This document shows, piece after piece, positions 55,878 through 64,000 of a stretch of 64,000 nt of DNA (positions within the stretch are counted from its first letter, which is position 1; every line of letters begins with the position of its first letter). Location of the stretch: contig JADGJC010000083.1 in NCBI GenBank assembly GCA_027596075.1, positions 78,984 through 142,983 of the forward strand. The letters are read 5' to 3'. The translations under genes were made by a program, and so were the position numbers. The stretch comes from Rhizophlyctis rosea (taxonomy: Eukaryota > Chytridiomycota > Chytridiomycetes > Rhizophlyctidales > Rhizophlyctidaceae). Under the pieces are notes generated by a model, which was not told the DNA's origin, made no database searches, and saw only the letters and a list, made by a program, of their open reading frames with translations.

Positions 55878-56743
55878 ATGATTGCGGTTCAAGGACTTCC
55901 AATGTCATTGCCTGCCTCACCACTATCCACATCCTTCACACTCCCACCATCCGCAAACTCTTTAAACCCATCACCCGCGCAAATCGCAGCCATGCTTGCA
56001 CTGAAGATCGATAACACACAAAGTCCTGTATTCAAGATGCCAGCTCTACATGCAGAACTGCTTCCTCGTGTGCCTGAGGAGGCACCCGAAATGATGCGGA
56101 TTATGGATTATGATGTAAGTTTTTGATTCATCCCAATTCGTGTCATCATCGCATTCATTGCACTTCATCTCACCAACCCACTCCCTCCACACCAACACAG
56201 ATCCCCCACCGCTACGTCCTCGACGCCCTCCACCGCATCGGCCCAACTCACTTCAACAACCCTCAAACATCCGACCTAATCATCCGCATCCACTCCTACG
56301 CCAACTCCACCTCCCCTCAAACCCCACAAACAACCCCCACCTCCCCTCCACCCACCACAACACCCCAAGAATACCACATCCACAATCTCTTCCTCTCCCC
56401 GCAATCCTCCTTCTTCCAAGACCTCTACTCAACCCTCTACCGGACATACCCCACAACATCGGAAAAACCTGTTGCGAGCGTGTTTGTGCCGTCCCCTGCG
56501 CACTTCGAACCGCTGCTTAGGCATATGTATACTGGGAATGACGGTGAGCTGGTAGCGTCGATCAAGGATTGGAGTGACTTGAATGGGGTGTGCTATAATG
56601 CAATGGCGTTGGGAATTGGGGCGTCGACAATGGAGGTGTTGGAGAGGAGGTTTAAGGAATTGGTAGTTGAGGTCGGTGGGTGGCGGAATGGAGGTGGTGG
56701 GACTGCGGAGGTGGTTAACGGGATGGGGCAGCTGAAGATTTGA
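55878..56743 (+). CDS. BTB/POZ-domain protein
   Basis: Two exons (55878-56114 and 56201-56743) give 259 residues. After a Ser/Pro-rich N-terminus and the block LPRVPEEAPEMMRIMDYDIP, a divergent BTB fold follows: TSDLIIRIHSY, then a Pro/Thr-rich loop, EYHIHNLFLSPQSSFFQDLY (the usual position of HKAVLAARSPYF), VFVPSPAHFEPLLRHMYTG, and helices MALGIGASTMEVLERRF. BTB domains dimerise and often link substrates to cullin 3. No second domain is visible. It is a fungal-type stand-alone BTB protein; the partner is unknown. Confidence 0.82.
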
Positions 56744-57646
56744 AGTGGAGTTCTGGTGAAATAGGTTGTATATAGACTGTTCGGTGGAAGACCGACGTTG
56801 TACAGTAATCATGTTAAAAGTTCAAAATAAAGGTCTAGGCTTGCTGCAGTCCAGCGCTCATGCTCAATATGACAATCTCGTTGATGTGATTCTGGTCTGT
56901 AAATGCTTTTCGCCTCTGATGTTACATCACGGACCGTTGGTTGTACATCCCGAAGTAGTGTTCTGAAAGCAGCTTCTTCTCACGTCTGGAACTTCTCCGC
57001 CCCTCATGGGAGCTTCGTCAAGTGTACCAGCCTATGTCGTCATCCCCGCCAGCACCAGATTCTTCTGACTCATCCAGCACTTTTGCGACATAACTGTCTA
57101 CACTCTACCCTTGCCCACCCGAGGTATAGATCCTCCATCCATTGAGATAGACATAAGATTGTTGCGGAAATTGAAGCTAAATGGACTCAACGATTGAGGC
57201 ATTGTACAGTCCTGGTAATTGGCCCTAGAATCATGGTTCACTTTGGTTGAACGTGAGGCTAATGCGTGAATGTCACGCTCGAAACACTCAAAACTCTCAG
57301 AGCCGTGGCACAGACAGTGGGGGAGGTCTTGTTTGCTTGCGCCAGCCTTACTATTCCCACAGCGAAAGCAGAAAATGCCGCACAAATCGAGAAGACTTCT
57401 TTCAGGAGCTCGATGATTCGCGAAGACAGGTTGAATGCCATGAAGAGTATGAAGTGCCATCCGTCGCCAGCGACGGAGTCTTCCGTAACACGTCAAGGCA
57501 GCCCCACGCGTGCTGCGCAGCCCATATCAAGTGGGCAAATTTCTTCTCACTGAGGACTCAACATACAAATTGAAGTGACTGAGCCACGAACTCCCATCTC
57601 AATCGACAAGACAAACAACAGAAAGGCATAAAAAAGGTATCTTGCA
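56744..57646. other. intergenic region
   Basis: No supported gene. Overlapping open frames on both strands at 57098-57573 have no domain or codon pattern that singles one out. The T-run behind the tRNA gene begins at its right edge. Confidence 0.45.
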
Positions 57647-57764
57647 TGGTCTGACCCGGATTCGAACCGGGGTGTCAATTTCCAATCGTGCGCCTCTAAG
57701 AGCTTAGATTGAGCTTCGCCTACAAGGCTAAGGATGACGTTTAGTCCAAGTGTACTATCAGACC
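57647..57764 (-). tRNA. tRNA gene with long body (probable intron), isotype uncertain
   Basis: On the minus strand GGTCTGA at the 5' end pairs perfectly with TCAGACC at the 3' end. This is followed by A as discriminator and preceded by a perfect T-arm (CCCGG, TTCGAAT, CCGGG) with a consensus B box. A run of six T follows about ten bases later, a good pol III terminator. The whole is 118 bases, about 35-45 more than a mature tRNA, so an intron is likely. CGATTGGAAATTG could be a long variable arm, which with A73 would suit tRNA-Leu. The D and anticodon arms could not be settled by eye. Confidence 0.65.
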
Positions 57765-59149
57765 TTGATGTAAGCCAAAGGAACGTGCCAAGATGGTGTG
57801 GCGTGGAATTTGGTGGCACGGGCACTGCAAGGCTGTGCCACATATCTATGTGACTGACATAAGCGCCATCTGAGCCTCTTGCACATCAGGACGTGATTTC
57901 TCACACTGCCCATTCAAATTTCCAATTGTGAACTCACCATGATGAGGAAAGTTCCTCCCTTTGGCGTCCGAATTCTACGGAAGTAAATCCTGCCGAAAGG
58001 ATATGGAACTCTCCGCCTGCAAAAATGAGTCGGATGCAATCAGAATATGGGTCGTACGTCCTGCCCACGAACATAGCATGATGCGTAAGTGCTTGCGCTT
58101 GACCTGGATGCGCCATCTGTAATAGACTGATTGGTTTGTGGGATGCCCCGATCTTGCTGGTGGAAGTCAACCCCAGATTGCTCAATTGCATGGATAGATA
58201 ATACATATTCCCACGAAAACCATGTTTTACGGGATTTTCAATGCTGCATAACCTGTCTGGTTTTGGTGGGATGCCCCGAACCTCGTGTTTTGACGTAGCG
58301 GGAACGTTCACGCAAATGCGGTTTGGACGTGACGGTCACAATAGGAGAGGCGTTGCAAGGGTCCACACGATCCAAGTTGTGACATACGGGCTCTTCCATT
58401 CTCGCAGGAGCAGGATGATTCGTTCGCAGATGTAACTGCTGGCTCATCTCAGTCCATCTTCATGTGAGTGAGAATCGTGGACATCCAATGTTGACGCGTC
58501 ACGACTTCATTCCCCAAATGCAAGCCCGGAACGGGTCCTTTACCATCAGCTCTCACATCACCTGCCCATATGCAGTGGCTTAGCTCCACCCATTACATCA
58601 GCCATCCCATCACATGGCATTTGGGCGATTGGCCCTTTGACTTTCCTCCTGTTGGGCCGGGTGAGCATTTGTGGCGCGCCGGGCTTGTTCCACAATTGGA
58701 ACACAAAACGCTCTCTTCATGTTCACCGTTGTGGGGAAAAGACGGGCCACACCCGCTCCCCTGGTGCGGCAACATGACATGAAACCTCACCGTGGACCTG
58801 CTACTAGGCTGCTAGCAAGGAAACCAGTTTTAGACTACTTCTTGTGTTGAGAGCTGCTGCCGGAATTTGTTATTGGCTGTGCTGCTATTTTTGACGTGTT
58901 TCCTTGGCTTATTTTGGTGGGCAGTGACTTGTTTGCAGTGTCTTAGTTTGGTTGGAACTTCTTTTAAGAGAGGTGTTGGTGGTGTGTTTCTGTTTGCCCA
59001 TTTCCAGTCAAGAGTCTGTCTACACGTTTGGTAGGTGGCAATGAGAAGCGTGGGAAAACGTTTGTTTACTTATGCCTTTTTCTGACTTTTTATTTACTTT
59101 GCAGCCTACACAGTAACACCAATCACACCCTCACACCCTCAAACACAAA
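57765..59149. other. long intergenic region
   Basis: About 1.4 kb between the tRNA and the syntaxin gene. The phrase gtgggatgccccga occurs twice, near 58139 and 58267, as a short direct repeat. No gene is supported; the last part is the syntaxin promoter. Confidence 0.45.
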
Positions 59150-60682
59150 ATGCCGAGAGATAGGTGGCAAGACGTTCGGGTATGACATGTCGTCGCACTT
59201 CGGTTGAAATCACCTTTCTGACATACCGCTCATAACAGGACGAGCAACCCTCCCCTCAACCCTCCTACGGCGGTCGCTCCGACTCTTCAAACTACCAACC
59301 CTCAAACTACCAACCCTCTTCTTCCAACTACCAGCAACAACCCGCCCGCCAGCAGCAATACGGCGGCGCATACACGCAATCATCAAACAATTACACCCGC
59401 GCGCAGCCGCAGCAATATGGACGAACAGAGGATATTGAGATGGGGCAGAGGAGGGGCGGTGGATTGGATAATTTCTTGCAGCAGGTGGAAACCTTTGGAT
59501 GCTTTGTTTATCGCCATGGAAATTTTGTATTTACTTTGATTGGGACTGGATAGGCGGAAGAGATCCAACAGCATATTGCCGAAATTGGGAAGAACACCGC
59601 GGATATTCAGGGGTTGCATCAACGGGCATTAGTAGAAACCAATCAGCAGCAACTACAATGTAAGTCTAAGGTGGCTTTCAACTTACATCTTTGCATGAAA
59701 GAACGTGGGAGAACTCATCGGCACTTTTCCTATCCCTTTTAGCCCTCACACGGATCATCGACAGCACAACAGACCGCAACAACGACCTTATCCAATCCAC
59801 CCGCGCCCAAATCAAAGGCCTAAGCAACATCCGTGCCGCCAACAATGGCGAAGCGCGCGTCCGAACCACCCAACAGAAAGCCCTCGCAAAGAAGCTCATG
59901 GAAGCCGCTCAACAGTACCAACAGGTTCAGCAGCAGGCTAAATCCGCCTACCGTAACCAGATGACCCGCCAATACGCCATCGCACGCCCGAACGCCAGCC
60001 GGGAGGAAATTGAGGAGGCGATTGATAGTGGGAGTGGGCAGATTTTCCAGCAGGAGATCATGACGAGTCGGGTTGGGGAGCAGAGGAGGGCGCTTGAGGC
60101 GGTTCGGACTAGGCATGATGAGTTGTTGAGGATTGAGCAGAGTATTACGGAGTTGTTTGAGTTGTTCCAGGAGATGCAGGCTTTGTTGGAGGTGTGTACA
60201 AGGTGATTTCGAGAAATTTTGACGACTGGTCAATCTAACGCACGTCCAATTTTGTAATTCTGCAGCAACAAGGAGAAACCATCAACGCCATCGAAACCCA
60301 CGTCGAAGAAACCAATGCAGCCGTCGAAGACGGGTCCAAACAAATGACCAAAGCCGTTGCATCCGCCAAATCCGCGCGCAAGACCAAGCGGTGGATCCTG
60401 TGCATTGTCATCACGATTATTATCATTATTGCTGCGGGGTTGGCGATTTACTTTCTGGTGCCGGGGTTGAGACCGGGTGGCGGTGGTGGGAACAACAACA
60501 ACAACAGCAGTCAGCAGCAGCAGAGTCAGGCTCCGACGAATGCTGCTGTGCCGACGGTGTCGACGACGGTTGTGGCGGGGGCGCAGTTGTCTCCGACGAC
60601 GACTGTTGCTGCGGCTACTCCTGCGAGATCGACAGTGACTTCGAGGGTTGCTGCGGCGTCGCCCAGTGCTACGGTCCGTTAA
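59150..60682 (+). CDS. Sso/syntaxin-type plasma-membrane t-SNARE with luminal tail
   Basis: Five exons (59150-59179, 59239-59484, 59554-59659, 59743-60191, 60266-60682) give 415 residues. The first ~85 residues are Gln/Tyr/Ser-rich. The helical Habc region runs from GGGLDNFLQQAEEIQQHIAE through STTDRNNDLIQSTRAQIKGL and YQQVQQQAKSAYRNQMTRQY. The Qa-SNARE motif includes ELFELFQEMQALLEQQGETI with the central Gln and AIETHVEETNAAVEDGSKQM. The membrane anchor is WILCIVITIIIIIAAGLAIYF. Unlike ordinary tail-anchored syntaxins it continues for about 70 residues (Gly/Asn/Gln then Thr/Ser/Ala-rich) that would be extracellular. Sso-type SNAREs drive exocytic fusion with Sec9 and Snc. Confidence 0.92.
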
Positions 60683-61835
60683 GGGGGGGCGGGACTTGGA
60701 TGGGGCTTTGTGGGTCATCTTCTTAGACTGCGGAGTGGGAAATTGGGCATCAGTTGCTGAGATGGACTGGGATGGGGTTCATCCCACGTTTAGTCTATTC
60801 CTTGATGGTAGAAAGTTGGGCCTCCTCCACTTGCGGTCCAGATGTGAAAAGTATCAGGTCCCCCTTTTGTATTTGCCTTACCCGTGCTCTTTTGTTTCTT
60901 GCGTTCCTTACTGTGACGGATTATGGGGGATCCATTACTGTTCGCACACACACACGCATCTGTGATTAGAAAAACTTCTGAAATAGTATCTGGTTTGTCT
61001 GTAAATCTATGTACAATAATTGGTTTGATCTTCCGTCTTGAGTGTTGTAGGTTTGACAGGGCCATGATGAAAAAAAGTGTCTGTACATTGCATAGCATGT
61101 CTAGCATTACAGAGCAAAAAGGCAATTTATGCGGCCGCCCTTTGGCCAAGGTGGTGGTCATCAGCACCCAGTTGCTATGTTTCGTGCCCGATTCCAGGGA
61201 TCGAACACTCAACCGACTGAGTGCCTCTCGCAGCGCGTGGCGATATTTTTCATGCCGCTTCTCCCTTACCCGCTATTTGACCTTAGTTAAGACAGTGACA
61301 CAAGCGGAGCCTGATAACTTCCAAAACAAGTTATGCACACCAATATGAAAGTGCGGATCATTGCCTCCATCACCACCGATCACTCCCAGCTGCAAGTGGG
61401 CTCTGTGCCGAATGTCACGTGATTCCCCTTGTTCGAAGCTTTTTGGTGCTTCCGAAAAAGAAATGCGCATAATTGAACCCGGAGATTGGGGGTGGAATTT
61501 TCGTGGCAACTGACTCGGCCTCGGATGGACCATGACATGATGCATGTCTTGCATGTTGGGTTGACATTCTGTTCTCTTGGCTTGCTAGCGCCTCCCTCCC
61601 CATACCTACTTATCGAAAAGGCCTATACTTAGAATATCTATTCAGGCTTGCTTGCATAGCTCATATCTCAAGACACGGGGGTTTGACAGCGCTTACAAAC
61701 CCAAAACAATAGACACCCAGCGTCAGTTTTGTCAAAGTGCTTTTCCCAAACCATCCGCACTCACTCAGGAAATATAGGCTGGACGTGACAAACCAGACAC
61801 ATCACACATTTTCCCACACTACCGGCGGACCCATC
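60683..61835. other. intergenic region
   Basis: About 1.15 kb between the syntaxin and Zn2Cys6 genes. Near 61190-61230 a minus-strand piece resembles a tRNA D-arm followed by TTCGATCC but has no matching acceptor stem. No gene is supported. Confidence 0.45.
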
Positions 61836-64000
61836 ATGGATTTCAGTAATACACCAAACGACTATGGAGGGGACTATATGATGGGTATGGGCAGCGGTTC
61901 ACAGCCGGACGATGACGACAATGAGCAGGTCGGGAGTAAGCGGAAGCGCATCACTCAGGCTTGTGATGCATGTAATAAGAAGGTAGGGAATTTTATCGTG
62001 ATTCTAAACGTTAAGTGCTCAAGAGCAGTTATAAATCAACTTGCGTTGCTCCCACAGAAAGTGAAATGCGATGGCACAAAACCCACCTGCGCAAACTGCC
62101 AACGCTCCAACCAACCCTGCTCCTACTCCCGCGGCGCCAAAAAGCGTGGCCCGCGCGCAGGATACATCGAATCCCTCGAAAACCGCCTAAAAGAAATGGA
62201 AGCCCTCCTCAAACCCCTCCAATCAGACGGCAAAGTCATCGAAGGCTCCATGGGCGGATTCGACGGCCACTTCCCCAAAATGGGTGGGCCCTCAGCTGGG
62301 TCAAGCAACTCCAGTGACGGGGGCGACAATGACGACGGACGTGGAGACGATTTTGGCGGCAGCGGCAGCGGCAACAGTGGTGGTGGTGGTGGTAATCCGC
62401 CCTTCTTCAACTCCCCAGCAATGGGTTACACCTCTCCAATCCCTGCATCCTCCCAACCAACGCCCATTGCAATTCCACCCGAAGCAACCGCCGAACTCAT
62501 CGAACTCTACTTCCACTACGTATACCCCATCATGCCGCTCATCCATAAACCCACGTTCATGCGCAACCTTCCCAATGAGTCGCCTTTGATGCTTAACGCC
62601 ATGTACGCAGTTGCAGCGCGTTACTCGACGCATCCGAGTATAAGGACGAACCCGAATGCGCTGTATAATTCTGGGGATGTGTTTTATATTAAGGCGAGGG
62701 AATTGGTGGATCATTACATGGATGTGCCGAATGTTAGTACGGTTAATGCGTTGTTGGTTTTGGCTACTTATGCTGCGGGTGGGTATCTTGTGATTTTTTT
62801 TGTTTGTGATTACGAACCAATGACCATTGGTGGCAAACGGTCGGAAAAGTTTTTGTGCATTTCAGGCACTCATTCATTACGTATTGTACTCGTTCTTCTT
62901 TCTAACCACTCTGATTGGCAGGCTCAGGAAGAGGGTCAGCAGCCTGGATGTATTCCGGCATGGCAATTCGCATGGCCCAAGAACTCAAACTTAACGTAGA
63001 ACCTGAATTCGAAGAAGCATACGCAACAACCAACCGCCTCTCCTGGCTCGAACGTGAAATGCGTCGACGACTTTGGTGGTGTTGCTTCGTCCTTGACCGA
63101 TACGCCGGCGCCGCAGCAGACCGGTCCATGATCATCAACGAAAAAGACTGCAAAGTCTATTTGCCATCCAACGAATACGCCTGGAACTCCGTCACCGAGC
63201 TGAACGATGAACCGGCCGACATAGGCAACAACAAAGACTCATTCCAGATTGCGGTCGTGACGAGCACAAACATGTTCACACCAGGCATACCAGCACAGAA
63301 CGGCTTCGGGTACTTTGTCCTCCTCACAAAAATATTCGGCAAAATCGTCGAATACAGCAACCATTTCAAAAACCCGCAACGGAACGGGTCCGGAAGTGGT
63401 ACCACGAACGGCCAACCCACCACACCAAACGTCACAACCCCGCTCGGCTCCGGCACAAACCCAAACTCCTCCGCCGCAAACCCCGCCCCCGACACCGACT
63501 ACCAACTCTCCATCCTCGACGCCTCCCTCCGCGACTGGTTCGCCTCCCTCCCCGACTGGATGCGCACCGTAGGCGACGTCTACACCAACGAAATCGGCTC
63601 CCGCAACCCCCCATCTTGGCAAATCGCCTACCTCCACATCTTTTACCACACCTGCGTCATCCTCCTCCACCGTCCGAAAATGATGATCGCCTTGAGGGAA
63701 CAACCCCAATCCGTACAATTCTCCCCGCCTTTTATTGTGTGCAACAGCTCCGCAGGCGAGATTTCGGCGGTTATAAGTAAAGTGATGGCGACAAACCCGA
63801 ACTTCTACTTCTTTAGTCCTTTTACGGGGTTCTGTATCTTCCAGAGCGGGTTGATTCACGTTATGGCGGCGCAGGTGTCGAGTGATGCCGGGGTGGTGGG
63901 GGTCGCGAAGAGGAATGTTGAGGTGCATGTGGCGGCGCTGGGGGGGTTGGCGAAGTATTGGTTTATGGGGGGGAGGTTGCATAGTGTTTTGAGGGGGTTG
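61836..64000 (+). CDS. Zn2Cys6 transcription factor with Fungal_trans domain (3' partial)
   Basis: Exons 61836-61982, 62058-62778 and 62923 to the right edge encode about 648 visible residues. The binuclear cluster CDACNKKKVKCDGTKPTCAN continues with CQRSNQPC and is split by the first intron, a common place. A short coiled coil (YIESLENRLKEMEALL) for dimerisation comes next, then a Gly/Ser/Asp-rich linker. The Fungal_trans middle-homology region follows (LIELYFHYVYPIMPLIHKPTF, SAAWMYSGMAIRMAQEL, EREMRRRLWWCCFVLDRY). Such proteins bind CGG-triplet sites and control metabolism. The target is unknown. The start is the first ATG of the frame. The gene runs off the window. Confidence 0.93.

Noticed and set aside
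57098..57573. Overlapping open frames on both strands
   Set aside because: None shows domains or intron signals and the minus one lacks a convincing ATG; probably chance.
61185..61260. Minus-strand tRNA-like piece with D-arm-like hairpin and TTCGATCC
   Set aside because: No matching acceptor stem, no proper T-stem and no anticodon arm could be found.

Overview
The window reads as nuclear DNA of a filamentous or zoosporic fungus, most likely an early-diverging lineage such as a chytrid. Genes lie close together on both strands. Nearly all are broken by short spliceosomal introns, commonly about 55-75 nt, with GTAAGT/GTATGT donors and CAG/TAG acceptors. Fungal markers include a Zn2Cys6 + Fungal_trans regulator, LCL3, a BTB protein of fungal type, an Sbp1-like RNA-binding protein and a paxillin-like LIM protein. 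Several genes are usually missing from yeasts: an HCF-1-like kelch/fibronectin protein, TXNL4B, an EBP-type sterol isomerase, FKBP25, MDP1 and a TSTD2/TrhO-like rhodanese. That mix, plus a Fanzor relic, is why I favour a chytrid-grade fungus; this is inference. Exon joins below were worked out by hand from frame, phase and splice signals, and most predicted coding lengths close exactly in frame.

Layout. 1-9.5 kb: HCF-1-like gene (runs off the left edge), a small membrane-anchored unknown, TXNL4B and the cohesin-release factor WAPL. 10-19.3 kb: a Thr/Pro-rich membrane protein, a secreted eight-cysteine protein, an Ala-rich repeat protein of LEA type, PEX13, MDP1 and another single-pass membrane protein. 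19.7-24.9 kb: FKBP25, an aldo-keto reductase with a possible mitochondrial leader, and a casein kinase 1 with an RGG/GW tail.

25-29.8 kb is the accessory patch. It holds a pair of paralogous unknown genes in opposite orientation, one carrying a 1-bp frameshift. It also holds a 5'-truncated Fanzor (eukaryotic TnpB relative) and, in inverted orientation, a second copy of only that element's 3' end. Both copies stop at the same 3' terminus and share a hairpin-rich non-coding tail that is a candidate guide RNA (omega RNA). A 35-bp tandem repeat sits just outside the right copy. This is the best place to look for unusual biology.

31-64 kb is again ordinary gene-dense sequence: a polyQ/coiled-coil protein, an MFS transporter, a polytopic membrane protein, a paxillin-like LIM protein, the TSTD2-like rhodanese, EBP, LAS1, a PP2C phosphatase, a small secreted protein, an apyrase, LCL3, an Sbp1-like protein, a BTB protein, an intron-bearing tRNA gene, an Sso-type syntaxin with an odd C-terminal tail, and a Zn2Cys6 regulator that runs off the right edge. 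The genes are mostly single housekeeping functions (splicing, cohesin, peroxisome import, rRNA processing, exocytosis, sterol synthesis). I see no operon-like or biosynthetic cluster logic.
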